Positions 1-5,143 of a DNA stretch of 6,302 nucleotides are shown here, piece by piece. This DNA comes from Desulfobulbus sp. (lineage in GTDB: Bacteria; Desulfobacterota; Desulfobulbia; Desulfobulbales; Desulfobulbaceae). A program made the translations under genes and the position numbers. The notes under the pieces are model-generated. The model had not been told where the DNA came from, made no database searches, and worked only from the letters and a program-made list of their open reading frames with translations. Within the stretch, counting starts at the first letter, position 1, and every line of letters begins with the position of its first letter. The DNA is taken from the NCBI GenBank assembly GCA_030600525.1, contig JAUVLX010000214.1:1-6302 (forward strand), in the 5' to 3' direction.

Positions 1-549
1 AGCGCCTGTGGAGGTCATGCCCGCACTCTTTACCTTGCCATCGCCGTAGATTCCCCGGATGCCGACACCAATGGAAAACTGGTCACAAAACCGATAGGAC
101 AAGGTGGGATTTGCCTCAAAAACCTTGAGGGTAAATTCTTCCGCAAAGGTTCTGGGAAACGGATCGTGCCACTGCTTGGACAGACCTGCCGGTGCGGTGA
201 AGGAAAAACCTACTCTGAAATCGCCATAATAGGGAGAGACAGCAAAAAAAGTTGGTAGAAAGAAATTTTCTTTCTCCGATTCACCGTTGTACGATGGGGT
301 TCTACTGTCAGTGTATGAAATTGAGGCAAGATGTATCCAGGTAGCATCGATCTCCAGATATCCCCGGTCATCGAGCCACGACATATTTGCTGGATTATAA
401 TAGGTTGCATCAGCCCCTGGTGTATACGCCACATAGGCTCCTGCACGTGCTGCGGAATTAACAGACTGCTCGGGTACCCTCCATCCCGATCCATATGCTG
501 AACCAGCTCCGATAAGTAAAGCTGCTGCCACCACCGCTGTTTTTTTCAT
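1..549 (-). CDS. OMPP1/FadL/TodX-family outer-membrane channel, N-terminal part
   Basis: The gene runs off the left edge; 183 codons are present and open throughout. FadL-family proteins are 14-strand outer-membrane beta-barrels that pass long-chain fatty acids or other hydrophobic compounds into the cell. The start is ATG at 549, preceded by a strong AGGAGG (554-559) four bases upstream. Residues 1-20 form a typical signal peptide (MKK, then an Ala/Val/Leu core, cleavage after AYG). The mature protein begins SGWRVPEQS and has the family's early Asn-Pro-Ala motif (YYNPANMSW, NPA at 52-54), followed by aromatic, alternating stretches as expected of barrel strands. It lies 29 bp downstream of an acyl-CoA synthetase on the same strand with no terminator between them, so the two are probably co-transcribed. 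The family is clear; the substrate (fatty acid or aromatic hydrocarbon) cannot be settled from this fragment. Confidence 0.88.
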   Translation of the reverse strand, partial: MKKTAVVAAALLIGAGSAYGSGWRVPEQSVNSAARAGAYVAYTPGADATYYNPANMSWLDDRGYLEIDATWIHLASISYTDSRTPSYNGESEKENFFLPTFFAVSPYYGDFRVGFSFTAPAGLSKQWHDPFPRTFAEEFTLKVFEANPTLSYRFCDQFSIGVGIRGIYGDGKVKSAGMTSTGA

Positions 550-578
550 CTCCCCTCCTTTTTGTAATTTAGGTTTCC

Positions 579-2354
579 TTACACAAGCATACTGTCAGCT
601 GAATACAGGTACCTCTTGATTTTGTGGGTTGCCGTTTTTATAAATGGTTCGCGTCGCTCCAACACACGAGAAAGCCTTGAAGAAGGAGGCAATTTTTCAT
701 TTACCTCTACCCGCATCTCTTCCAGCATAGACGAGATAAAATGATGCCTTTGCGTTCGGTTCTTACCGACAGTTTTATTGTCAATAAATTCATAATCAGG
801 GTACACCCAAACTTCCAACACACCACGATTTTCCACAACAAGAGATTCAACCACAAAAAGAGATGAATTAACTTTGTGCTCAATGGCCTCTGGATAGACA
901 TTTTCCCCATTTGACAGCACGATAACCGACTTTGAGCGTCCCATAATATACAGATTCCCTTCACTATCTAAAAATCCCAGATCACCGGTTTTCAGCCAGC
1001 CATCTTCGGTAAAACTGTCCTGGGTCGCCTCAGGATCATTGAGGTAGCCCTGCATAACATTGGGACCTCTTGCCTGAATTTCACCAATACCATCATTGGA
1101 GTGCCCTTCATCAATACGAACGTCCACCCTTGGAACTGGCTTCCCCACTGATCCCAAGTTGACGGTCTTATCTCCATGAGGGCCACCGGCAAGCAACGGA
1201 GAGGATTCAGTAAGCCCGTAGCCAACCAAAAAGGGAAATCCTGCATCACGCAGAAAAGTCTCGACCTCAGGATTGAGGGCTGCCCCACCAATCCCCATGA
1301 GCTTCATCCGGCCACCGAAAAAATCGGTAAGCTTACTGCCAATTTTTCGATACACCATCTTTCTGCCTAGATTAAAACGACAGGCAAAAGAGAGCATCTT
1401 GCTTTTCTCAACCGCCGGAACCACCCGCTTCTTGTAAATTTTTTCAATTACCAACGGTACAACCAACATCACATGAGGCCGCTCTTTTGCACAAATTCGC
1501 TGTAAGATGGCAGGGGTAGGGGTCTTACCAGCATACACAACACGACCGCCGGTCAACAAGGGGAGCAGAAAACCAGTTGTAAATTCATAAGTATGTGAAA
1601 TCGGCAGTACAGACAGAAAAACCCATTCCGCCTGGATATCCATAACTCCGCTGGCCGAATACGCATTGGAACAGAGATTTTCGTGACTCAACATTACGGC
1701 TTTTGAAAATCCAGAAGTTCCTGAAGTATATAATATGGAGGCAATATCTTCAGGTTTGACAACGGAAAAAGTCAACGTCTCATTTTCTGCCTCTACACTG
1801 AACTGGTTGAGCGCCTTGTCCAGAAAACTACTAAAAATTTGCAGAGGAATAAGTCCGGTATCATCGACATAATCATCAAGGGTTACAACGGTGCCAAGAT
1901 CTTTTTTGAGATCATAAATTTTCTCTATCTGCCTCTGGGTGAGAAAAATAATATCACATTCCATTTCATTAAGAATGTGATGCACGTCGGCTTCCGGTAA
2001 ATCCGGAAAAAGAGGCACGGCATGGGCTCCCAATCTGACAATAGCAAAATATACCATTCCCCAGTAATGAGAATTTTCGCTGAGGATGGCGATCCTATCG
2101 CCCCGCTTGACTCCCAAAGAACTGAGATATGCAGCCAGGCTCAGTATCCTTACATGAAACTCCTTATAACTCAAAGGCTCCTCAAGAGCCATTCCGGTAG
2201 CTGGTAAATGGCGAAATCGCCTACAGCTTATGTCAATAAGCTCATTTAAAGTTGCCGCATTTTCCTGGATAGCTGGCAGATTTTCACTGGAGATGGTATC
2301 AATGGGTATTTGTCCACCATGCACCGTTTTCTCTATTTTAGACTCATCATTCAT
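579..2354 (-). CDS. AMP-forming long-chain acyl-CoA synthetase (fatty acid--CoA ligase)
   Basis: This 591-residue member of the ANL superfamily would activate a fatty acid with ATP to an acyl-adenylate and transfer it to CoA. Motifs in order (591-residue numbering): phosphate-binding loop YTSGTSGFSK at 209-218; YGLTES at 379-384, which binds adenine and Mg; GWLKTGDLG with ribose-binding Asp458; GRSK at 472-475, the hinge to the mobile C-terminal domain; GENVYP at 483-488; and THKIKR near the end with the presumed adenylation lysine K578. Length and motif order fit full-length fatty acyl-CoA synthetases. There is no signal peptide, so it should be cytosolic or membrane-associated. An in-frame TTG four codons upstream (2366) is open, but GGAG sits six bases before the ATG at 2354, so the ATG is preferred. 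The P-loop departs from the usual TSGTTGxPKG (Ser for Pro, Ala for Gly). With the downstream FadL-type channel it suggests fatty-acid uptake and activation. Chain length, or an alternative carboxylic acid substrate, cannot be read from sequence. Confidence 0.92.
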   Translation of the reverse strand: MNDESKIEKTVHGGQIPIDTISSENLPAIQENAATLNELIDISCRRFRHLPATGMALEEPLSYKEFHVRILSLAAYLSSLGVKRGDRIAILSENSHYWGMVYFAIVRLGAHAVPLFPDLPEADVHHILNEMECDIIFLTQRQIEKIYDLKKDLGTVVTLDDYVDDTGLIPLQIFSSFLDKALNQFSVEAENETLTFSVVKPEDIASILYTSGTSGFSKAVMLSHENLCSNAYSASGVMDIQAEWVFLSVLPISHTYEFTTGFLLPLLTGGRVVYAGKTPTPAILQRICAKERPHVMLVVPLVIEKIYKKRVVPAVEKSKMLSFACRFNLGRKMVYRKIGSKLTDFFGGRMKLMGIGGAALNPEVETFLRDAGFPFLVGYGLTESSPLLAGGPHGDKTVNLGSVGKPVPRVDVRIDEGHSNDGIGEIQARGPNVMQGYLNDPEATQDSFTEDGWLKTGDLGFLDSEGNLYIMGRSKSVIVLSNGENVYPEAIEHKVNSSLFVVESLVVENRGVLEVWVYPDYEFIDNKTVGKNRTQRHHFISSMLEEMRVEVNEKLPPSSRLSRVLERREPFIKTATHKIKRYLYSADSMLV

Positions 2355-2360
2355 GCTATT

Positions 2361-2366
2361 CTCCAA
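2361..2366 (-). promoter_or_regulatory. Ribosome binding site that sets the acyl-CoA synthetase start
   Basis: Reading the minus strand, TTGGAG is followed by six bases and then ATG at 2354. The GGAG overlaps the alternative TTG start codon at 2366, so if GGAG is the real Shine-Dalgarno, translation begins at 2354. A weaker AAGG lies farther upstream at a spacing that could serve the TTG, so the longer form is not fully excluded. Confidence 0.65.
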
Positions 2367-2398
2367 ATACAGACCTTAGCCATTGTCATTTTGGACTG

Positions 2399-2427
2399 TT
2401 GATACCATAAACCACGAGAGTTTTCAA
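2399..2427 (-). promoter_or_regulatory. Possible sigma-70 promoter of the acyl-CoA synthetase/FadL unit
   Basis: On the minus strand TTGAAA (2422-2427) and TATCAA (2399-2404) are separated by 17 bp. Each hexamer keeps four or more consensus positions. It lies about 45 bp before the ATG at 2354. Moderate match only; found by eye. Confidence 0.4.
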
Positions 2428-2447
2428 AGGAAACGGGATCAAATGGC

Positions 2448-2477
2448 TTGACAGTCAACCGGCACAGACATTAAAAT
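2448..2477 (+). promoter_or_regulatory. Sigma-70-type promoter of the peptidase S11 gene
   Basis: A perfect -35 TTGACA (2448-2453) and a 5/6 -10 TAAAAT (2472-2477) are 18 bp apart, placing the transcript start near 2484 and leaving a leader of roughly 35-40 bases before the ATG at 2521. The -35 is half of a small inverted repeat, TTGAC-A-GTCAA (2448-2458). Confidence 0.6.
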
Positions 2478-2520
2478 TCCAGTTCTTTTTCAATTGATCA
2501 AAATCGAGTGATTCATTCTC

Positions 2521-3600
2521 ATGCAACGAGGCATACCTTTTTTTCTTTTTCTCTTTTTCCTGTGTACGCTCTTCCACGTTCAGGACGTTGCGGCAGTGCA
2601 CCCCCCTGTCCTGAAAACCAGTGCCAAAAAGAGACCTAACACCCAATCTCGCAAGGCTGTTGTCCCAGCCTCTGTTCCCAACCGCCCCACCACATTCAGT
2701 AGCACGATTTCCCAGGATCAAGCAAACACGATCTCAGCGGTTATTTCCCTTGGTAAAGCAAACAAGATCACGGCGGTTAAAAGAAGAGTTGGCACACTCT
2801 CTAAGAACAAAACCATCCGTCTGCCCAAAATCAACAAACAGATCAGTTCAAAGTGTGTGATGGTGATGGATGCAGTTACCGGGAAAACAATCTTTGCAAA
2901 GTCACCCGATACACCTCGCCAACCAGCTTCCACTATCAAGGTACTCACAGGTTCAATTGCACTGAAATTGTTACAAAAAAGCGAAAAAGTAGGAGTCAGC
3001 CACAAGGCATCCAGAATGCCGAGCTCCAAGGTCTACCTCGACCCAAAGAAAAATTATCTAGCAACAGACCTTATCAATGCAGTGCTCTTGGCCTCGGCCA
3101 ACGATGCCAGTGTAGCATTGGCAGAAAGAATAGCTGGAAACGAAAAAAAATTCGCCTACATGATGACTTTAAGAGCAAAGCTGTGGGGAGCAAAGCGAAC
3201 TATCTGTAAAACAGCATCCGGACTCACAGCCAAAGGCCAACAGTCCACGGCAAGAGACCTGGCAAACATTTTCAGACATGCCATGCAAAACCCTGAATTT
3301 GCCCGCCGGATGAAAAAACGCAAGGCTGTGACCACCGAAGGAAAAAATCTCTATAATCACAATAAAGCCCTGTGGAGGGTAAAAGGGACGCAGGCCGGAA
3401 AAACAGGCTATACAGCAGCAGCCCGCCAGACCTATGTGGGACAGTTCTCCCGAGACGGGGAAAGTATAGTGGTTGCGATAATGGGAAGCGAAACCATGTG
3501 GAGTGATGTGAAAAAACTTGTCGATTACGGCTTCAAGAAAAAACAACAGCTTCGCTACGCTCAAGCGGCGGCTTCCACCCCGGCAACTGCCATCAACTAA
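2521..3600 (+). CDS. Secreted D-alanyl-D-alanine carboxypeptidase/endopeptidase (peptidase S11, PBP5/PBP7-like)
   Basis: The 359-residue protein has all three active-site motifs of low-molecular-weight penicillin-binding proteins: SxxK as STIK (Ser137 nucleophile, Lys140), SxN as SAN (192-194) and KTG (294-296). Such enzymes trim the D-Ala from peptidoglycan stem peptides or cut cross-links in the periplasm. Residues 1-25 are a signal peptide (MQRG, then a Phe/Leu-rich core, cleavage near DVAA). Residues 26-105 form a Lys/Ser/Thr/Ala-rich low-complexity linker with a short internal repeat, then the catalytic domain runs to the end. Only about 60 residues follow KTG, so the PBP5 C-terminal beta domain and amphipathic membrane anchor are absent, as in the PBP7 (PbpG) type. 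The ATG is the first standard start after an in-frame stop (2509-2511), yet no good Shine-Dalgarno precedes it. Family certain; carboxypeptidase versus endopeptidase activity open. Confidence 0.92.
   Translation: MQRGIPFFLFLFFLCTLFHVQDVAAVHPPVLKTSAKKRPNTQSRKAVVPASVPNRPTTFSSTISQDQANTISAVISLGKANKITAVKRRVGTLSKNKTIRLPKINKQISSKCVMVMDAVTGKTIFAKSPDTPRQPASTIKVLTGSIALKLLQKSEKVGVSHKASRMPSSKVYLDPKKNYLATDLINAVLLASANDASVALAERIAGNEKKFAYMMTLRAKLWGAKRTICKTASGLTAKGQQSTARDLANIFRHAMQNPEFARRMKKRKAVTTEGKNLYNHNKALWRVKGTQAGKTGYTAAARQTYVGQFSRDGESIVVAIMGSETMWSDVKKLVDYGFKKKQQLRYAQAAASTPATAIN
2720..2779 (+). repeat. Imperfect in-frame direct repeat in the linker of the S11 peptidase
   Basis: Two 24-base copies (2720-2743 and 2756-2779) agree at 21 positions and are spaced with a 36-base period, i.e. 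12 codons. They encode ANTISAV and ANKITAV. A more degenerate STIS just upstream (from 2701) may be a relic of a third unit. It looks like an old small duplication in a disordered linker. Confidence 0.7.
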
Positions 3601-3604
3601 AAAT

Positions 3605-3638
3605 AAAAAAAGCCTGCATTTACATACAGGATTTTTTT
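3605..3638. terminator. Bidirectional rho-independent terminator between convergent genes
   Basis: A CCTG/CAGG stem (3613-3616 with 3627-3630, ten-base loop) is flanked by A7 (3605-3611) on the left and T7 (3632-3638) on the right, so a U-tract follows the hairpin on either strand. The A and T tracts can extend the stem past one mismatch. It begins four bases after the S11 stop codon and lies three bases beyond the stop of the receiver gene, so it can serve both genes. The GC core is short, so strength is uncertain. Confidence 0.75.
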
Positions 3639-3641
3639 ATT

Positions 3642-4010
3642 TTATTTTTCCAGTTGTTGACTTACCAAACTAAGAAGGACATCACGTTTGAAGGGTTTCT
3701 CAAGAGTTGCAATATCGCCTAAATAGCCAGCCATGGTCAAATAGCGTTCTGCCTTAATTGCCCCGCCACCTGAAATAGCCAGTATATTGAGGTCGGGATA
3801 ATCCCGCACCAATTCCATGATAAACTTAAGCCCATCCTTCACAGGCATAATCATATCGGTGATGACAAGGTCAAAAGAATACTTGCCCACAAGTGACATA
3901 CCGTCTTCACCGTTTTCTGCGGTATGCACCTCATATCCTTCCTGTGAAAGCATCTGTGTCAGCATTGTACGAATCTGATCCTCATCATCTACAACTAATA
4001 TCCGCTTCAA
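3642..4010 (-). CDS. Stand-alone CheY-like response regulator receiver protein
   Basis: The protein is a single REC domain of 122 residues with no output domain. Conserved residues (122-residue numbering): acidic pair Asp8-Asp9 for Mg2+, phospho-acceptor Asp52 in LVITDMIMP, Ser80 in AISGGG, and Lys105 in LEKPF. The stretch between Ser80 and Lys105 is slightly longer than in CheY and begins GGG, as in a common deltaproteobacterial group of single-domain receivers. It should be phosphorylated by a histidine kinase and act by protein-protein contact; no kinase is encoded nearby, so the partner is unknown. An in-frame TTG at 4019 gives three more residues (125 in all), but CAGGAG abuts that codon directly, while it lies nine bases before the TTG at 4010. 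The latter gives the typical MKRILVVDDE start. The gene has its own predicted promoter and a palindrome in the leader. It follows the DUF1566 gene on the same strand. Confidence 0.9.
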   Translation of the reverse strand: MKRILVVDDEDQIRTMLTQMLSQEGYEVHTAENGEDGMSLVGKYSFDLVITDMIMPVKDGLKFIMELVRDYPDLNILAISGGGAIKAERYLTMAGYLGDIATLEKPFKRDVLLSLVSQQLEK

Positions 4011-4019
4011 AGGACACAA

Positions 4020-4025
4020 CTCCTG
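4020..4025 (-). promoter_or_regulatory. Ribosome binding site that sets a TTG start for the receiver gene
   Basis: CAGGAG on the minus strand is immediately followed by one TTG (4019), too close to be used, and nine bases later by a second TTG (4010). No ATG occurs in this frame at the family's usual N-terminus, so a TTG start is likely. It lies only three bases downstream of the inverted repeat at 4029-4057. Confidence 0.65.
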
Positions 4026-4028
4026 GTA

Positions 4029-4057
4029 AAGGGTAATAATGTAAACATATTACCCTT
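4029..4057. repeat. Perfect 10-bp inverted repeat in the receiver gene leader (operator or RNA hairpin)
   Basis: AAGGGTAATA (4029-4038) and TATTACCCTT (4048-4057) are exact inverted copies separated by nine bases, whose centre is itself near-palindromic (TGT-AA-ACA). It directly follows the predicted -10 (4058-4063) and ends three bases before the Shine-Dalgarno. That position would let a dimeric repressor block transcription, or let an RNA hairpin mask or expose the ribosome binding site. It has no T-run, so it is not a normal terminator. I do not recognise the motif as a known operator. Confidence 0.7.
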
Positions 4058-4087
4058 ATAATAGCAGTGTGACGAGCTGCCAGGCAA
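4058..4087 (-). promoter_or_regulatory. Possible sigma-70 promoter of the receiver gene
   Basis: On the minus strand TTGCCT (4082-4087, 4/6) and TATTAT (4058-4063, 5/6) are 18 bp apart. The predicted start of transcription falls inside the inverted repeat at 4029-4057. Found by eye. Confidence 0.45.
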
Positions 4088-4105
4088 CTGCTTTTTACAA
4101 TTTTT

Positions 4106-5041
4106 CTATTTTACCCGTCTACAGAGTCTCCCAAAACCACCTGGAATTGTACCGGATGCCCAGAATGCCCTGCCGTGCTTATAGTCTACAAACCAGTATC
4201 CACCCGGCTTTCGGGTAGCATCCACAAAGACAAATGGCTGCGCGGCTGAAAAACAGAGATGGAGATATTGATCCTTACTGTTCTTTTTTTTGCACATCAA
4301 TGAGAGCCCTTCGGCCATGGTCGGCAGGCGCCAGTCATCATATCCTGCAAATTTTTCCTTATTATATTTTTCCACCACCCGCCGCATAGAACGGTTGCTC
4401 ATAATATCAGCACCTTCCCGCTCCCACATCAAGCCTGTCTTCTTATCAATTACGGTTCTCCCATCTCCGCTGTCAACAAGACAACTCTCATAGCTGCCAC
4501 CTGGGTTGCGCTCATGATCAACAAGCTGATATTTGGTGACCAGTGCCACCACATCTTCTTCACTCAAAGCAGATGGCTGGTCAGGTAACTGCACCAATTC
4601 CACGACCTCACCAGTTTCACCAACAGTTGGTAGTCCGGAGGGACCAAGAATATCTATACTTTCGTCCTCAATGGGGATGATTTTTGATTCATCTTCAGTT
4701 TCGATTACATGCTCAACTAACCATTTCCTAAGCCGTTCATTGATGGGATGGGTACGCTCAAACATGGCCACCTTTCCCTGCTCATCAACACATTCTTCGA
4801 CCAATTCCTGCGGAGCAAGAATTTCCGCGACTACACGGGCATGCTTAATCCCCCGCTCCATGAGGCATAACTTTGAAGGCTCTCCCCAGGCATCAATAAA
4901 AAAGTAATAAACCCGCTCATTCTTACTGCGAACACGCTCAACCCCTCCCCAACTTTCAAAGGTTCCAAAGGTGTATTCCGGGGTCATATCCCAGTCGACG
5001 GTTGGCATTCCCGAAATTTGCAGTCTTTTGAACAGTCCCAT
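4106..5041 (-). CDS. Uncharacterised protein with C-terminal DUF1566 (Lcl C-terminal) domain
   Basis: The product has 311 residues. ATG at 5041 has a strong AAGGAGG (5046-5052) four bases upstream. Three parts can be seen. Residues 1-110 are a soluble-looking domain rich in aromatic and charged residues (FESWGGVERV, VYYFFIDAWG) that I do not recognise. Residues 111-165 are an acidic, Pro/Gly-containing linker with many Asp/Glu. Residues 187-309 match the DUF1566/Lcl C-terminal pattern: IDKKTGLMWERE (198-209), then FAGYDDWRLPTMAEG (231-245) and a closing FWASGTIPGGFGRLCRR (293-309). DUF1566 occurs in the Legionella collagen-like protein and many bacterial surface or cytosolic proteins; its biochemical role is poorly defined. 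No signal peptide or membrane segment is seen, so it is probably cytoplasmic. A Fur-box-like site lies in its predicted promoter, hinting at iron-dependent expression. The receiver gene follows 95 bp downstream but has its own promoter. No function is claimed. Confidence 0.85.
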   Translation of the reverse strand: MGLFKRLQISGMPTVDWDMTPEYTFGTFESWGGVERVRSKNERVYYFFIDAWGEPSKLCLMERGIKHARVVAEILAPQELVEECVDEQGKVAMFERTHPINERLRKWLVEHVIETEDESKIIPIEDESIDILGPSGLPTVGETGEVVELVQLPDQPSALSEEDVVALVTKYQLVDHERNPGGSYESCLVDSGDGRTVIDKKTGLMWEREGADIMSNRSMRRVVEKYNKEKFAGYDDWRLPTMAEGLSLMCKKKNSKDQYLHLCFSAAQPFVFVDATRKPGGYWFVDYKHGRAFWASGTIPGGFGRLCRRVK

Positions 5042-5116
5042 AAATCCTCCTTAAGTATTTAGAAAAAATCTAAAACCAAGTAGAGTGTTTGCGAAAATAA
5101 AACCTCTCTCACTTTA

Positions 5117-5122
5117 TATAAT
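5117..5122 (+). promoter_or_regulatory. Perfect -10 hexamer upstream of the debranching enzyme
   Basis: TATAAT lies 21 bp before the ATG at 5144, implying a short leader of about 15 bases. No convincing -35 is found 16-18 bp upstream, so the promoter is weak, activator-dependent or absent. It overlaps the -10 of the opposing DUF1566 promoter, so the two would compete. Confidence 0.35.
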
Positions 5123-5135
5123 GATTATTATTATC
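5117..5135. promoter_or_regulatory. Fur-box-like operator in a divergent promoter
   Basis: Read on the minus strand, GATAATAATAATCATTATA matches the classical 19-bp Fur consensus GATAATGATAATCATTATC at 17 of 19 positions (16 of 19 on the plus strand). It fills the -35/-10 spacer of the DUF1566 promoter and overlaps the TATAAT facing the debranching enzyme, where binding would block RNA polymerase. The segment is AT-rich with ATT/TTA triplets, so a chance match is possible. No other iron-related gene is in view. Confidence 0.6.
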
Positions 5136-5143
5136 AGGTCAAG

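Larger units (their letters stand above)
5113..5142 (-). promoter_or_regulatory. Sigma-70-type promoter of the DUF1566 gene
   Basis: On the minus strand TTGACC (5137-5142, 5/6) and TATAAA (5113-5118, 5/6) are 18 bp apart, about 70 bp before the ATG at 5041. The spacer is almost completely occupied by the Fur-box-like sequence at 5117-5135. Confidence 0.6.

Noticed and set aside
210..494. 94-codon minus-strand frame within the FadL-type gene
   Set aside because: The FadL frame has a signal peptide, a strong Shine-Dalgarno and the NPA motif; this other frame has none of these.
2490..2501. Overlapping 8-bp palindromes TCAATTGA and TTGATCAA in the S11 peptidase leader, resembling an FNR half-site pattern
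   Set aside because: The spacing does not fit TTGAT-N4-ATCAA, and short AT-rich palindromes are common by chance.
2853..3209. 118-codon plus-strand frame overlapping the S11 peptidase in another frame
   Set aside because: It overlaps the SxxK and SxN coding region and shows no domain or signal; it is a frame shadow.
3169..3564. 131-codon open frame on the minus strand inside the S11 peptidase gene
   Set aside because: It is fully antisense to a gene with all catalytic motifs, has no credible ribosome binding site or recognisable domain, and its residue pattern is that of a shadow frame.
4064..4096. GCAGT...ACTGC inverted repeat followed by TTTTT on the plus strand, resembling a terminator
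   Set aside because: The stem is only 5 bp around an 18-base loop, and no plus-strand gene ends there. On the minus strand, where the DUF1566 gene ends, no T-run follows.
4533..4907. 124-codon Ser/Thr-rich plus-strand frame opposite the DUF1566 gene
   Set aside because: Its Ser/Thr richness is what the complement of Asp/Glu-rich codons gives; there is no ribosome binding site or family match.
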